From: an uncultured Bacilli bacterium
GTDB lineage: Bacteria > Bacillota_I > Bacilli_A > RF39 > UBA660
Assembly (NCBI GenBank): GCA_934141575.1
Contig: CAKPCJ010000015.1
Span: 1 to 23,471 of the forward strand
DNA length: 23,471 nucleotides
Direction: 5' to 3'
Below, piece after piece: positions 7,519 to 14,786 of this stretch. Both the position numbers and the translations under genes were made by a program. Each line of letters opens with the position of its first letter. Position 1 is the stretch's first letter. Below the pieces are notes generated by a model. It saw only the letters and a program-made list of their open reading frames with translations, had not been told where the DNA came from and ran no database searches.

Positions 7519-7836
7519 ATGAATTCAGTAATAAAAGACAAGTATTCTAAGGAATATATAGAAGAAGCTCAAGCTGCAGCAAAAATAATACTTATAATGT
7601 CAATTGCCATTAAAAATGGATTAAATAAAAATGATTTAAAAAAGCTTATTGACTCAACAGCAAATGAGTATAAAGTGGATGAAAAATTTAGCAACGCATG
7701 TTTTTTAGGATGCTCAAAATTATTTGATCATACAAATCCATTTGAATTTGGAAAAGTAATAGTTAAAAATGAAATGCTAAATATAAGAGAACCACAAATG
7801 TTGTCCAAATGGATATTAGGAGGTAAAGAATGTTAG
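7519..7836 (+). CDS. Hypothetical 105-aa protein
   Basis: A small protein with no recognised family. It has a mildly hydrophobic helix (about 18-34, A-A-K-I-I-L-I-M-S-I-A) that could be a buried helix rather than a membrane span, a Lys/Asp-rich middle, and cysteines at 60, 64 and 105, the first two in C-F-L-G-C. An in-frame ATG at 7489 falls in the loop of the tyrS terminator and is rejected. ATG7519 has GGAGGG four bases ahead, a slightly short spacing. It overlaps the next gene by seven bases, so the two are likely coupled in translation and may act together. Confidence 0.7.
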   Translation: MNSVIKDKYSKEYIEEAQAAAKIILIMSIAIKNGLNKNDLKKLIDSTANEYKVDEKFSNACFLGCSKLFDHTNPFEFGKVIVKNEMLNIREPQMLSKWILGGKEC

Positions 7837-8054
7837 AAAAAGGCGATATGTTGACACTCGATGATGGTAAAGATTATACAGTTGTTGAAACATTAGATTA
7901 TAATAATAAAAAGTATTGTTATTTAATAGATGTAAATAACTATGAGAATATTAGTTTTTGTGAAATAATAAATAATGATGAACTTGAAGAAGTTGAGGAT
8001 GAAGAATTAAGATTTGAACTTCTAGAAAAATTTAATCAACTATTAAATGAGTAA
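7830..8054 (+). CDS. Small DUF1292-like protein
   Basis: A 74-aa acidic protein. The order of G-D-M-L-T-L-D-D-G-K, Y-T-V-V-E-T-L, K-K-Y-C-Y-L-I-D-V and I-S-F-C-E-I resembles small Firmicute DUF1292 proteins, a beta-sheet domain of unknown function that usually ends, as here, in an acidic helix. The match is by eye and moderate. Ribosome binding site GGAGG lies six bases before the ATG, inside the preceding gene, whose stop codon overlaps this start region. It is terminated by a hairpin that begins at its stop. Confidence 0.7.
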   Translation: MLEKGDMLTLDDGKDYTVVETLDYNNKKYCYLIDVNNYENISFCEIINNDELEEVEDEELRFELLEKFNQLLNE

Positions 8055-8077
8055 TACTTTAAAGTATTACTTTTTTT
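8050..8077 (+). terminator. Intrinsic terminator after the DUF1292-like gene
   Basis: A perfect 22-base palindrome (8050-8071), usable as stem GTAATAC/GTATTAC with a six-base loop, followed by seven T. Confidence 0.88.
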
Positions 8078-8079
8078 AT

Positions 8080-8107
8080 AAAAAAAGAACAACATCAGTT
8101 GTTCTTT
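8080..8107 (-). terminator. Intrinsic terminator of rpsD
   Basis: On the minus strand, stem AAAGAACAAC with GTTGTTCTTT (arms 8098-8107 and 8084-8093) around a four-base loop, then a T run (plus-strand A 8080-8086). It follows the rpsD stop by only five bases. Confidence 0.9.
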
Positions 8108-8112
8108 AACTA

Positions 8113-8715
8113 TTATCTACTGTAGAATTCAACGATTAATGATTCATTGATATCAGCACTAAGTTCGCTTCTTTCAGGTAATCTAACAAATGTACCTTCC
8201 ATCTTGTTTTTGTCGAAAGTTACAAAGTCAGGAATAGAAGTTCTTGCTTCTAATGAAGCTAACATAGCTGGATGAGATAATGATTTTTCTTTAACCTTAA
8301 TAACATCTCCTGGTTTAACTTGGTATGATGGAATATCAACTTTGTTACCATTTACTAAGATATGACCATGGTTAACGATTTGTCTTGATGCTCTTCTTGT
8401 ATTAGCAAGTCCCATACGATAAACAACGTTGTCCAATCTTGATTCTAGTAAGAATAAGAAGTTTTCACCATGAATACCTTTCATTTTAGAGGCCTTATCA
8501 AAAAGAATTCTAAATTGTCTTTCAGTAAGTCCATACATAAATTTAACTTTTTGTTTTTCACATAATTGAACACCATATTCAGAAGTTTTAGTTCTTCTTC
8601 CTCCTTGACCATGTTGTCCAGGTTTATATGCTCTTTTTAAATCTTTTCCTGTTTCTGTTAAAGAAAATCCTACTCTACGACTTTGTCTGTGACTAGGTCC
8701 AGTATATCTTGCCAT
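8113..8715 (-). CDS. rpsD: 30S ribosomal protein S4
   Basis: A 200-aa ribosomal protein, the primary 16S rRNA-binding protein that nucleates the 5' domain of the small subunit. It shows the expected opening M-A-R-Y-T-G-P, the K-P-G-Q-H-G segment, and a C-terminal S4 domain (from about residue 90) with [10 protein letters not shown] and [10 protein letters not shown]. The N-terminus lacks the zinc-binding cysteine cluster found in some S4 paralogues, so this is the zinc-free form. Ribosome binding site AAGGAGG lies on the minus strand at 8720-8726. The 5' region is long and structured and can hide that site, consistent with S4 autoregulation known in bacteria. It is divergent from ezrA and terminated independently. 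Confidence 0.98.
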   Translation of the reverse strand: MARYTGPSHRQSRRVGFSLTETGKDLKRAYKPGQHGQGGRRTKTSEYGVQLCEKQKVKFMYGLTERQFRILFDKASKMKGIHGENFLFLLESRLDNVVYRMGLANTRRASRQIVNHGHILVNGNKVDIPSYQVKPGDVIKVKEKSLSHPAMLASLEARTSIPDFVTFDKNKMEGTFVRLPERSELSADINESLIVEFYSR

Positions 8716-8723
8716 TTTTTCCT

Positions 8724-8745
8724 CCTTCTTTTTGATACAAGAAGG
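8724..8745 (-). promoter_or_regulatory. Hairpin that would mask the rpsD ribosome binding site
   Basis: Minus strand CCTTCTT (from 8745 to 8739) is complementary to AAGAAGG (8730 to 8724) across an eight-base loop. The second arm covers part of the rpsD Shine-Dalgarno sequence. The pairing is seen directly; a switching role is inference. Confidence 0.55.
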
Positions 8746-8767
8746 TTATTACACTATAATATAGGGA

Positions 8768-8829
8768 GTCAATTTTGATTTTTTCGCTACCATGCTATAG
8801 TTACTAAAATAACCAAAAAGGCAATTGAC
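8768..8829 (-). promoter_or_regulatory. Candidate structured rpsD leader (possible S4-binding site)
   Basis: Inverted repeat GTCAATT/AATTGAC (arms 8823-8829 and 8768-8774) encloses a TTTTT/AAAAA second pairing and an inner GTTA...TAAC hairpin on the minus strand. It lies between the candidate promoter and the masked ribosome binding site. S4 represses its own mRNA in Bacillus and E. coli through leader structures; identity with those structures is not shown here. Confidence 0.4.
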
Positions 8830-8840
8830 ACATTACATTA

Positions 8841-8868
8841 TCTATAATAACGCTGTTTCTGTAATCAA
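8841..8868 (-). promoter_or_regulatory. Candidate rpsD promoter
   Basis: Minus-strand -35 TTGATT (8863-8868), 16-base spacer, -10 TATAGA (8841-8846). Predicted transcription would start just before the inverted repeat, giving a leader of about 120 bases. Confidence 0.5.
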
Positions 8869-8983
8869 ACAAAGATATTATATTATTTATTTTATGTATA
8901 GTCAATAAAATATATTAAAAATATAGGTAAAATATTGAAAAAATGGTAATAATAAAAAAAGAGGTAAAAAAAGTCGAAAAATA

Positions 8984-8992
8984 TGATAAAAT
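8984..8992 (+). promoter_or_regulatory. Extended -10 promoter of ezrA
   Basis: TGATAAAAT, an extended -10 variant, 27 bases before the ezrA ATG. The 304-base gap between rpsD and ezrA otherwise holds the rpsD leader and promoter; no further gene is seen in it. Confidence 0.55.
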
Positions 8993-9019
8993 ATTTTTAG
9001 AATAAAGAAGGTGACCATT

Positions 9020-10744
9020 ATGGATGATATTATGATTTTGTTAATAGTTACATTTTTCGTTATAGCAGTAACATTTATAGTAGGAATTTTGCTTATTATA
9101 AGTAAAACACAAAATAAAAAATACAAGCAAGAACTAGAGAAACTTGAGAGAAATAAAAATCTTATCTTAGATTCCAGAATAATGTCAGAACTATCTAAAG
9201 CACATGATCAGATAAAAAATGATAAAATGCAAGAAAGATACGATTATTGGAATAGTAAGGTTGAAACAATAAAAGATACTAATATTCCAGTTATAACTGA
9301 TATGTTAATTGAAGCAGATGAATTGATTGAAGATAAAAAATATAAAGAAGCATTAAAAAAGTTTTCACTTATAGAACTAGAAATATATAAATTAAAGTCT
9401 AAAACCAATAGAATTGTAGAAAAAATTAAAGAAATGACACAAAGTGAAGAAAATAGTAGAACAAAAATTATTAAATTGAAAACAAAATATAGAGAATTAT
9501 TGGAAAAATTTAATGAGTCAGAAAGTGATTTTGAAGAAGTAGGAAAGTTTATAAAACTACAATTTGAGAATATAGAAAAAAGATTTTCTGATTTTGAAAT
9601 TCAAATGGAGAAAAACAATTTTGAAGAAGTAGAAAAAATACTATGTTCAATAGAAGATATGGTAAGCTATATGGGACTAGTTATAGATGAGGTTCCAACA
9701 ATAATAATGATGGTTAAAACTATAATTCCAAAAAAACAACAAGATTTAATTGCAACTTGCAAAGATATGGAAAGTAATGGGTATGTAATTGACTATTTAA
9801 ATATCGAGTACAATATAGAAGAAACTAATAAAAAATTGATAGACATATATGGAAGAACCAAAAATTTAAATCTTGAAGATTGTATATTTGAACTTAAAAC
9901 TATATCTGAATACCTTGATTCATTATTCGGAGACTTAGAAAAGGAAAAAGATTACAGAAGAAAATATGAAAGTAGTCTTGATGATTTAAAAAGAGGATTA
10001 AATAAAATCACGAAAATAATGAATGATATATATAAACAATTTGACAGCATACAGGACAGTTACGACTTAAAGGAAGAAGAAATAGAACATATAAACAAGT
10101 TATATAACGAACTTAGTAATTTAAATGAAGATTACAAAATGCTAACTGAAAATGGAAAAGATAAATCATTCGCATACAGCAAGCTATTTGAAGAGATTGA
10201 ATCATTATCTATACGACTTGGTAACCTAGAAAATGAATTTGACGAATTTTTAAGTTCAATAGGAAGCATGAAAGAAGACGAGGATAGGGCAAGAGGACAA
10301 TTAGAAGAAATAATATCTTTATTAAAAAAAGCTCATTTTAAAACAAGAGAATATAAATTACCAGTAATACCAAATAATTATTACGTAGAATTACAAGATG
10401 CAAAAGAAGCAATAAAAGAAATAGTGAAAGAACTAAGTAAAAAACCAATATCAATAAAAGTATTGAATACAAGAGTGGATACGGCAAGAGATTTAGTGTT
10501 TAAACTATATAACACAACTGATGAGATGATAAAAAACGCAATTTTAACGGAAACTTCGATAGTATATGGGAATAGATATAGAACAAGCGACAAAGATGTA
10601 ATGAGTGGACTAGACATAGCAGAAAACTTATTTTTAAGAGGAGAATATAAAAAATCTTTAGAAGTTGCACAAACAGCTATAGAATTAGTAGAGCCAGGAG
10701 TATTTAAAAAAATAAAAGCTGCATACGAAAATGATACAAAGTAA
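9020..10744 (+). CDS. ezrA: Septation ring formation regulator EzrA
   Basis: A 574-aa membrane-anchored cell-division regulator that binds FtsZ and limits Z-ring formation away from mid-cell; B. subtilis EzrA is about 562 aa. An N-terminal membrane helix (about 4-28) is followed by a nearly all-helical, Lys/Glu-rich cytoplasmic part, as in the spectrin-like EzrA fold. Near the C-terminus are the family's best-conserved stretches: R-V-D-T-A-R-D-L-V-F-K-L-Y, then I-V-Y-G-N-R-Y-R (the patch equivalent to EzrA's conserved 'QNR' motif), then G-E-Y-K-K-S-L-E-V-A and V-E-P-G. A GTG at 9011 is in frame, but AAGGTGA overlapping it serves ATG9020 with about seven bases. It neighbours rpsD divergently, as in Bacilli. 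Confidence 0.93.
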   Translation: MDDIMILLIVTFFVIAVTFIVGILLIISKTQNKKYKQELEKLERNKNLILDSRIMSELSKAHDQIKNDKMQERYDYWNSKVETIKDTNIPVITDMLIEADELIEDKKYKEALKKFSLIELEIYKLKSKTNRIVEKIKEMTQSEENSRTKIIKLKTKYRELLEKFNESESDFEEVGKFIKLQFENIEKRFSDFEIQMEKNNFEEVEKILCSIEDMVSYMGLVIDEVPTIIMMVKTIIPKKQQDLIATCKDMESNGYVIDYLNIEYNIEETNKKLIDIYGRTKNLNLEDCIFELKTISEYLDSLFGDLEKEKDYRRKYESSLDDLKRGLNKITKIMNDIYKQFDSIQDSYDLKEEEIEHINKLYNELSNLNEDYKMLTENGKDKSFAYSKLFEEIESLSIRLGNLENEFDEFLSSIGSMKEDEDRARGQLEEIISLLKKAHFKTREYKLPVIPNNYYVELQDAKEAIKEIVKELSKKPISIKVLNTRVDTARDLVFKLYNTTDEMIKNAILTETSIVYGNRYRTSDKDVMSGLDIAENLFLRGEYKKSLEVAQTAIELVEPGVFKKIKAAYENDTK

Positions 10745-10751
10745 ATTATAG

Positions 10752-10782
10752 GATTTTATCACAAATGATAAAATCTTTTTTT
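10752..10782 (+). terminator. Intrinsic terminator of ezrA
   Basis: Ten-base stem GATTTTATCA (10752-10761) with TGATAAAATC (10766-10775), four-base loop, then seven T. Confidence 0.9.
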
Positions 10783-10851
10783 ATTAATAATATTGTCGTC
10801 TTTTTTGTATAAATAAAATGTAAATTAATTAAGATATAGTGTAAACTAATA

Positions 10852-10880
10852 TTGAAAAAAATTATATACTGGTTTATCAT
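10852..10880 (+). promoter_or_regulatory. Promoter of rpoZ
   Basis: -35 TTGAAA (10852-10857), 17-base spacer, -10 TATCAT (10875-10880), 22 bases before the rpoZ start. Confidence 0.6.
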
Positions 10881-10902
10881 AAAATTATGAGGAGGGGATA
10901 GA

Positions 10903-11091
10903 GTGATATATCCATCGATTGATAAAATGCTTTTAATAATAGACTCAAAGTATAAACTTGTCCATGTTGCCGCTAAAAGAGCAAGGCAAATAGATGAAGA
11001 TAAATATTATCAATTAAAAAAGTATAAATCTAAAAAGAGTATAGGTAAAGCCCTAGAAGAAGTTGCTGAGAATCTAATTATATTGAAATAA
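10903..11091 (+). CDS. rpoZ: RNA polymerase omega subunit
   Basis: A 62-aa omega subunit, which helps assemble and stabilise core RNA polymerase by binding beta-prime. It shows the full Gram-positive pattern: Y-P-S-I-D near the start, D-S-K-Y-K-L-V (14-20), the invariant A-A-K-R-A-R-Q (23-29), and S-K-K-S-I-G-K-A-L-E-E-V (43-54). The start codon is GTG, chosen because GGAGG (10891-10895) is seven bases ahead and the sequence begins with the conserved I-Y-P-S-I-D. In most Firmicutes rpoZ follows gmk, whereas here it stands alone with its own promoter between ezrA and a flippase gene. Its 3' end folds into the terminator. Confidence 0.93.
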   Translation: MIYPSIDKMLLIIDSKYKLVHVAAKRARQIDEDKYYQLKKYKSKKSIGKALEEVAENLIILK

Positions 11092-11104
11092 TTGGATTTT
11101 TTTT
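11071..11104 (+). terminator. Intrinsic terminator of rpoZ
   Basis: Eleven-base stem (arms 11071-11081 and 11088-11098, one G-T wobble), six-base loop, then a T run. One arm is rpoZ coding sequence and the TAA stop lies in the other. Confidence 0.75.
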
Positions 11105-11168
11105 AACTAAACTCCTCTTTACTAAATAGTATAAAAAATGATATTATTGATAATAGGAGATGTTGATA

Positions 11169-12734
11169 TTGAGAACAAAAAGAATAGCTTTGTCATGGAT
11201 AGTGGAAATAATTCCATATTTTATAATAGGATTCTTAGGATTAATAAAATATAGTGTTTTAATAAATAGTCTAGGTTCCGAATTAAATGGTTATTATGAT
11301 TTTATAAATAGAATAATATCTTATTTATTTTTAGTAGAAGCAGGATTTACATCTGCAGTTACATTTAAGTTATATAAGCCATTTGCAAATGATGACAAAG
11401 AAACAATAATAAAAATATATAACGGTTCAAAGAAAATATATAGAAAAATAGGTTTAATAATATTTGCTCTTATTTTCATAACATGTTTTTTACTTCCAAC
11501 AGTATTTGGGGTTAAAACCCATATAACAGAAGTTATAATATGTTTTGCAATAATATCGTGTTCCTATTTGTTACCATTCTTTTGTTGCTCATATTCATAT
11601 AGCAGTGTTTTATTTGCAGATCAAAAGAAGTATGTATACTCACTTATAACAAATATCATAAGAATACTATGTGACATATTAATAATAGCATTAGTTAAAA
11701 TGTTCCCAAGTTTGGTAACGATAGCAATAATAATTTTAGTAGTAAAAATATTGGAAGAAGTCTCAACTTATATTGTTGGCAAAAAAGCTTATCCATGGCT
11801 AAAGAAGAGTCTAGAAGTAGATACATCTGCTACTGAAATGACAAAAGATGTTTTTTGGCATCAATTAGGTTATTTAATAGCAAACAATGTTGATTCAATA
11901 CTTATAATGAAATTTATAGGTGCTGTTATGGTAAGTGTGTATGGAGCATATAACTATATAACATCATTCTTGTATACAATAATGAATAGGATAGCACAAG
12001 TTATATCACATCCATTTGGAAACTCATTTGCAAAAGATGATAAGAAAAAAACATACAAGCTATTTAGAGAATATCAAGTATTTATGATACTTTTAGGTGT
12101 ATCAATAGGGTTATGCTATATATTAGGAATAAGAGGATTTATTTCACTTTGGGTAAAAGATAAAACAGTTAATTATTTAACCGATTATATTAACTATTTT
12201 ACAGTTGTTTTATTTGGATTAAATTTGTTCTTAAGCATAACTTGCAGTATGACATTGGTAACGCCAATAACTGCCAATGGACTATACAAGGATAGTAAAC
12301 CATTCATGTTTATAACTTCATTTATTAACTTTGTATTATCATTATTATGTATAATGGCAATGCCAACAGTAAAATTAAGAGTAATTGGAATTTTATTATC
12401 AACTACGATTGATATAACCGTTTCCTTATTTTTAAGAGCTCATTTAGTTACAAAAAAAGTATTCACTGATATTAAAATGTCAAAACTATTATCAACGTAT
12501 ATAATAACAATAATATGTTTTGTGTTATCAGCAGTACTATTGTATCCAGTTGAAAGCTTTGTAATGAATAATTCAACTAGTTATTTTAAATTAATACTAA
12601 TGCTTGGAATATCATTCATAATTATAATAGCTATACTATCAATAGTATTAAAATTTACATTTAAAGAATTTACCAATTTGGTATCAAGAGGTAAAAAGTT
12701 AATAATGAATGTATTCAAAAAAAGAAAAGTTTGA
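11169..12734 (+). CDS. Polysaccharide/lipid-linked oligosaccharide flippase-like protein
   Basis: A 521-aa integral membrane protein with about 12 to 14 membrane segments. The N-terminal text (S-L-G-S-E-L-N-G-Y-Y-D-F, then F-L-V-E-A-G-F-T-S-A-V) matches the opening pattern of the Wzx/PST polysaccharide exporters in the MATE/MVF-like superfamily. Predicted role: flipping a lipid-linked glycan precursor across the membrane; the substrate cannot be told. An ATG at 11160 is in frame but touches the AGGAG (11155-11159), so it cannot be served by it. TTG11169, nine bases after AGGAG, gives a basic N-terminus (M-R-T-K-R) and is preferred. The stop TGA is inside the extended -10 of the next gene. The neighbourhood is rich in wall-polymer genes. 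Confidence 0.82.
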   Translation: MRTKRIALSWIVEIIPYFIIGFLGLIKYSVLINSLGSELNGYYDFINRIISYLFLVEAGFTSAVTFKLYKPFANDDKETIIKIYNGSKKIYRKIGLIIFALIFITCFLLPTVFGVKTHITEVIICFAIISCSYLLPFFCCSYSYSSVLFADQKKYVYSLITNIIRILCDILIIALVKMFPSLVTIAIIILVVKILEEVSTYIVGKKAYPWLKKSLEVDTSATEMTKDVFWHQLGYLIANNVDSILIMKFIGAVMVSVYGAYNYITSFLYTIMNRIAQVISHPFGNSFAKDDKKKTYKLFREYQVFMILLGVSIGLCYILGIRGFISLWVKDKTVNYLTDYINYFTVVLFGLNLFLSITCSMTLVTPITANGLYKDSKPFMFITSFINFVLSLLCIMAMPTVKLRVIGILLSTTIDITVSLFLRAHLVTKKVFTDIKMSKLLSTYIITIICFVLSAVLLYPVESFVMNNSTSYFKLILMLGISFIIIIAILSIVLKFTFKEFTNLVSRGKKLIMNVFKKRKV

Positions 12735-12740
12735 TATAAT
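12732..12740 (+). promoter_or_regulatory. Extended -10 promoter of the AAA+ gene
   Basis: TGATATAAT whose TGA is also the stop codon of the flippase gene. It lies 25 bases before the AAA+ start, so that gene can be expressed on its own. Confidence 0.65.
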
Positions 12741-12765
12741 TTAATTATGGTAAGAGGGTGTCCTA

Positions 12766-13761
12766 ATGAATAATGAAGAAGAAATATTAGATTTTGACGA
12801 TGAACCAGTAAAAAAAGAAGAAAAAATTGAACGCAAAGTTCTTAATTTAAAAAAAGGCGGAATACTAGATAGATTTGGGGAAGATTGTACAAAAAAAACA
12901 TATATAACTAACCCAGCAATAGCGCGTGATGAAGAAATAAAACAAATGATTTTGATACTATTGACGCCAGATAAATCAGCAATATTAGTTGGTCTTCCTG
13001 GTGTTGGTAAAACAGCTGTTGTTGAAGGCTTATCCTACAGGATAGGAAAAGGTGAGGTACCAGATCTTTTAAAAGATTGGTCAATTATAAAAGTTAATAC
13101 AACAGCGCTTATAGGTGGCGCAGGTGGTACCGTTGAATCAAGAATACAGGATTTAGTAGACGAACTTAAAAACCTAGACAATGTTATATTATTTATTGAT
13201 GAAATTCATACATTAATAGGTAATACAGAGGGCTCTCTAGATATAGCCAATATGTTAAAACCATGTTTGGATAGAGGATCTATTAAGATGATAGGTGCAA
13301 CTACATACGAGGAATATGATAGATATATTGTTAGAGATAGAGCGTTCCTTAGACGTTTTGAACGTGTAGATGTACCGGAACCAGATGCTGAGACAGCCTT
13401 AAAAATAATGATGGGTTCATATCCTAGAATAGAAGCTAAAACGGGTATTAAATTGAAATATAGTAGTTTTGTTATAGAGATGATATGTAAGTTTTTAATT
13501 GATTCTACATCAGAGTATAAGAGAATATTTGGTATGTCTAGTCAATATCCAGATATATGTTTAACACACTTATCAAAAGCATTTTCGTATGCATTATTTG
13601 AAAATTCACCAGTTGTAACATTAAAACATGTGTACAAAGCATTGATAAATTCACAAAATATTTATCCAGATGTTATAAAAAAACAAGCCATTGTCTTCAA
13701 AAATGAATTTAAAGATATATTGGAAGATGATGGAATGACTGTTGAGGATTTAGACAAATAG
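12766..13761 (+). CDS. Stand-alone ClpB/ClpC D1-like AAA+ ATPase with altered pore loop
   Basis: A 331-aa protein matching only the first AAA+ module of Clp/Hsp100 unfoldases. After an acidic tail (1-30) it has L-D-R-F-G-E-D-C-T (34-42, the pre-D1 Clp motif), R-D-E-E-I (54-58), Walker A G76-L-P-G-V-G-K-T83, Walker B I141-L-F-I-D-E146, sensor 1 G-A-T-T (177-180), an R-R finger region (196-197) and a sensor-2-like P-D-I-C-L (262-266). It lacks the Clp N domain, the M domain and the second AAA+ module. The substrate loop that in ClpB reads G-A-K-Y-R-G-E-F-E is G-G-A-G-G-T-V-E here, without the threading tyrosine. ATPase chemistry looks intact. Role unknown; perhaps an adaptor or remodeller for envelope assembly. 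Start follows AGAGGGTG. Confidence 0.85.
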   Translation: MNNEEEILDFDDEPVKKEEKIERKVLNLKKGGILDRFGEDCTKKTYITNPAIARDEEIKQMILILLTPDKSAILVGLPGVGKTAVVEGLSYRIGKGEVPDLLKDWSIIKVNTTALIGGAGGTVESRIQDLVDELKNLDNVILFIDEIHTLIGNTEGSLDIANMLKPCLDRGSIKMIGATTYEEYDRYIVRDRAFLRRFERVDVPEPDAETALKIMMGSYPRIEAKTGIKLKYSSFVIEMICKFLIDSTSEYKRIFGMSSQYPDICLTHLSKAFSYALFENSPVVTLKHVYKALINSQNIYPDVIKKQAIVFKNEFKDILEDDGMTVEDLDK

Positions 13762-13764
13762 TTG

Positions 13765-13790
13765 AAAAAAACGGTTAAACCGTTTTTTTT
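13765..13790. terminator. Bidirectional terminator between convergent genes
   Basis: Stem AAAAAAACGGT (13765-13775) with ACCGTTTTTTT (13779-13789) around a three-base loop. A and T flanks allow function on both strands. The minus-strand dipeptidase stop (13775-13777) lies at the loop. Confidence 0.82.
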
Positions 13791-14707
13791 ACTTTATTAT
13801 ATATGTCAGTAGCGTTTTTAAACATAATTTTGTCTACCATATCTTTTGAATATTTTTGTAACAATAAATTTCTAAGTTCTAGAATATTATGAATATCAAA
13901 AGTACTTTCATAACTTTCAAGAAAATTCATATTATCTGTACTGATAAGTATTTTATCTATAGGGAATTTAACTACATTAATCATATAATTTATATGCTTT
14001 AAGTAGAAGTTTTTAAAATCATTATTAGAAACAAAAGGATTATACCCAACAATGCCAATATATCCACCAAGTTTTTTAAGTCTTAAGAGTTGATTATAAC
14101 TTAAATTTCTTGGTACATTCATTAAATCTCTAGAATTCGAGTGAGAAGCTATTAAGATTGGTGAATTATCTGATTGTTCTACTATATCTAAAATATCATT
14201 AAAAGTTTTTTCATTCGCATGAGATACATCAATTATTATTCCAAGCTCAATGGCTTTTTTTATGAAATTTTTGCCTAAAGTAGTTAAACCATATGTACCA
14301 CGATTTCCAGAACCGTATTTATTTGGATTATTCCATACTAATAGTATTGATCTTAAACCACTATTATAAAGTTCTTCTAATTGTTTAATACTATCTATAA
14401 AATCACAACCCTCTATACTATAGATGAATTTAGTATTTTTAGGAATAACCCTTTCATCAATTAGTTCTTTTAGCAATTCTAAACATTTCCTAAAAATTGA
14501 ATTTACATCTGATAATTGACTTAAATTAAGACCAATTTCATCAAACATTTCAGATTCACTCATAAAGTATAAATTAGATATATTACCAATGATGTTGTTA
14601 TCATTAAAAATCATTCTTAAATCTGATTTTGTAGAATCAGTAACTTTACTATATTTTACATAATCATAATATAGTCTAGATAGTAAATCATAATGTGCAT
14701 CAAACAT
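13775..14707 (-). CDS. M19-family (renal-type) dipeptidase
   Basis: A 310-aa zinc-dependent dipeptidase, TIM-barrel amidohydrolase fold. Metal ligands and active-site residues are present in order: H5-x-D7 in the opening D-A-H-Y-D, bridging Glu E99 in S-I-E-G, H163 in D-V-S-H, H189 in S-H-S-N, R200 in P-R-N-L, and an Asp (D258) in S-T-D-N. The family's usual G-H-N-D and G-S-D-F-D-G texts are drifted, but the catalytic set is kept. No signal peptide, so it is probably cytoplasmic. Members cleave L-D and D-D dipeptides, which fits recycling of D-amino-acid peptides from the wall. Start ATG follows GAGGTG on the minus strand. It is divergent from the carboxypeptidase gene. Confidence 0.88.
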   Translation of the reverse strand: MFDAHYDLLSRLYYDYVKYSKVTDSTKSDLRMIFNDNNIIGNISNLYFMSESEMFDEIGLNLSQLSDVNSIFRKCLELLKELIDERVIPKNTKFIYSIEGCDFIDSIKQLEELYNSGLRSILLVWNNPNKYGSGNRGTYGLTTLGKNFIKKAIELGIIIDVSHANEKTFNDILDIVEQSDNSPILIASHSNSRDLMNVPRNLSYNQLLRLKKLGGYIGIVGYNPFVSNNDFKNFYLKHINYMINVVKFPIDKILISTDNMNFLESYESTFDIHNILELRNLLLQKYSKDMVDKIMFKNATDIYNKVKKTV

Positions 14708-14728
14708 AAGACACCTCTTTTCTATTGA

Positions 14729-14737
14729 ATTATATCA
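14729..14737 (-). promoter_or_regulatory. Extended -10 promoter of the dipeptidase gene
   Basis: Minus-strand TGATATAAT, 21 bases before the dipeptidase ATG. The same 79-base gap has three overlapping TATAAT-like boxes on the plus strand (14751-14770) that may serve the divergent carboxypeptidase gene. Confidence 0.6.
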
Positions 14738-14786
14738 TACTTTACTTATTTATAATTTATAATATATAATATGAATGGTGATAACT

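Noticed and set aside
8902..9126. Minus-strand open frame of 74 codons near ezrA
   Set aside because: It is hydrophobic text antisense to the ezrA start and promoter, without a ribosome binding site.
13123..13132. GGTGGTACCG, resembling the core of a T-box antiterminator
   Set aside because: It lies inside the AAA+ coding sequence (G-G-T-V) with no specifier stem, terminator or downstream aminoacyl-tRNA gene.
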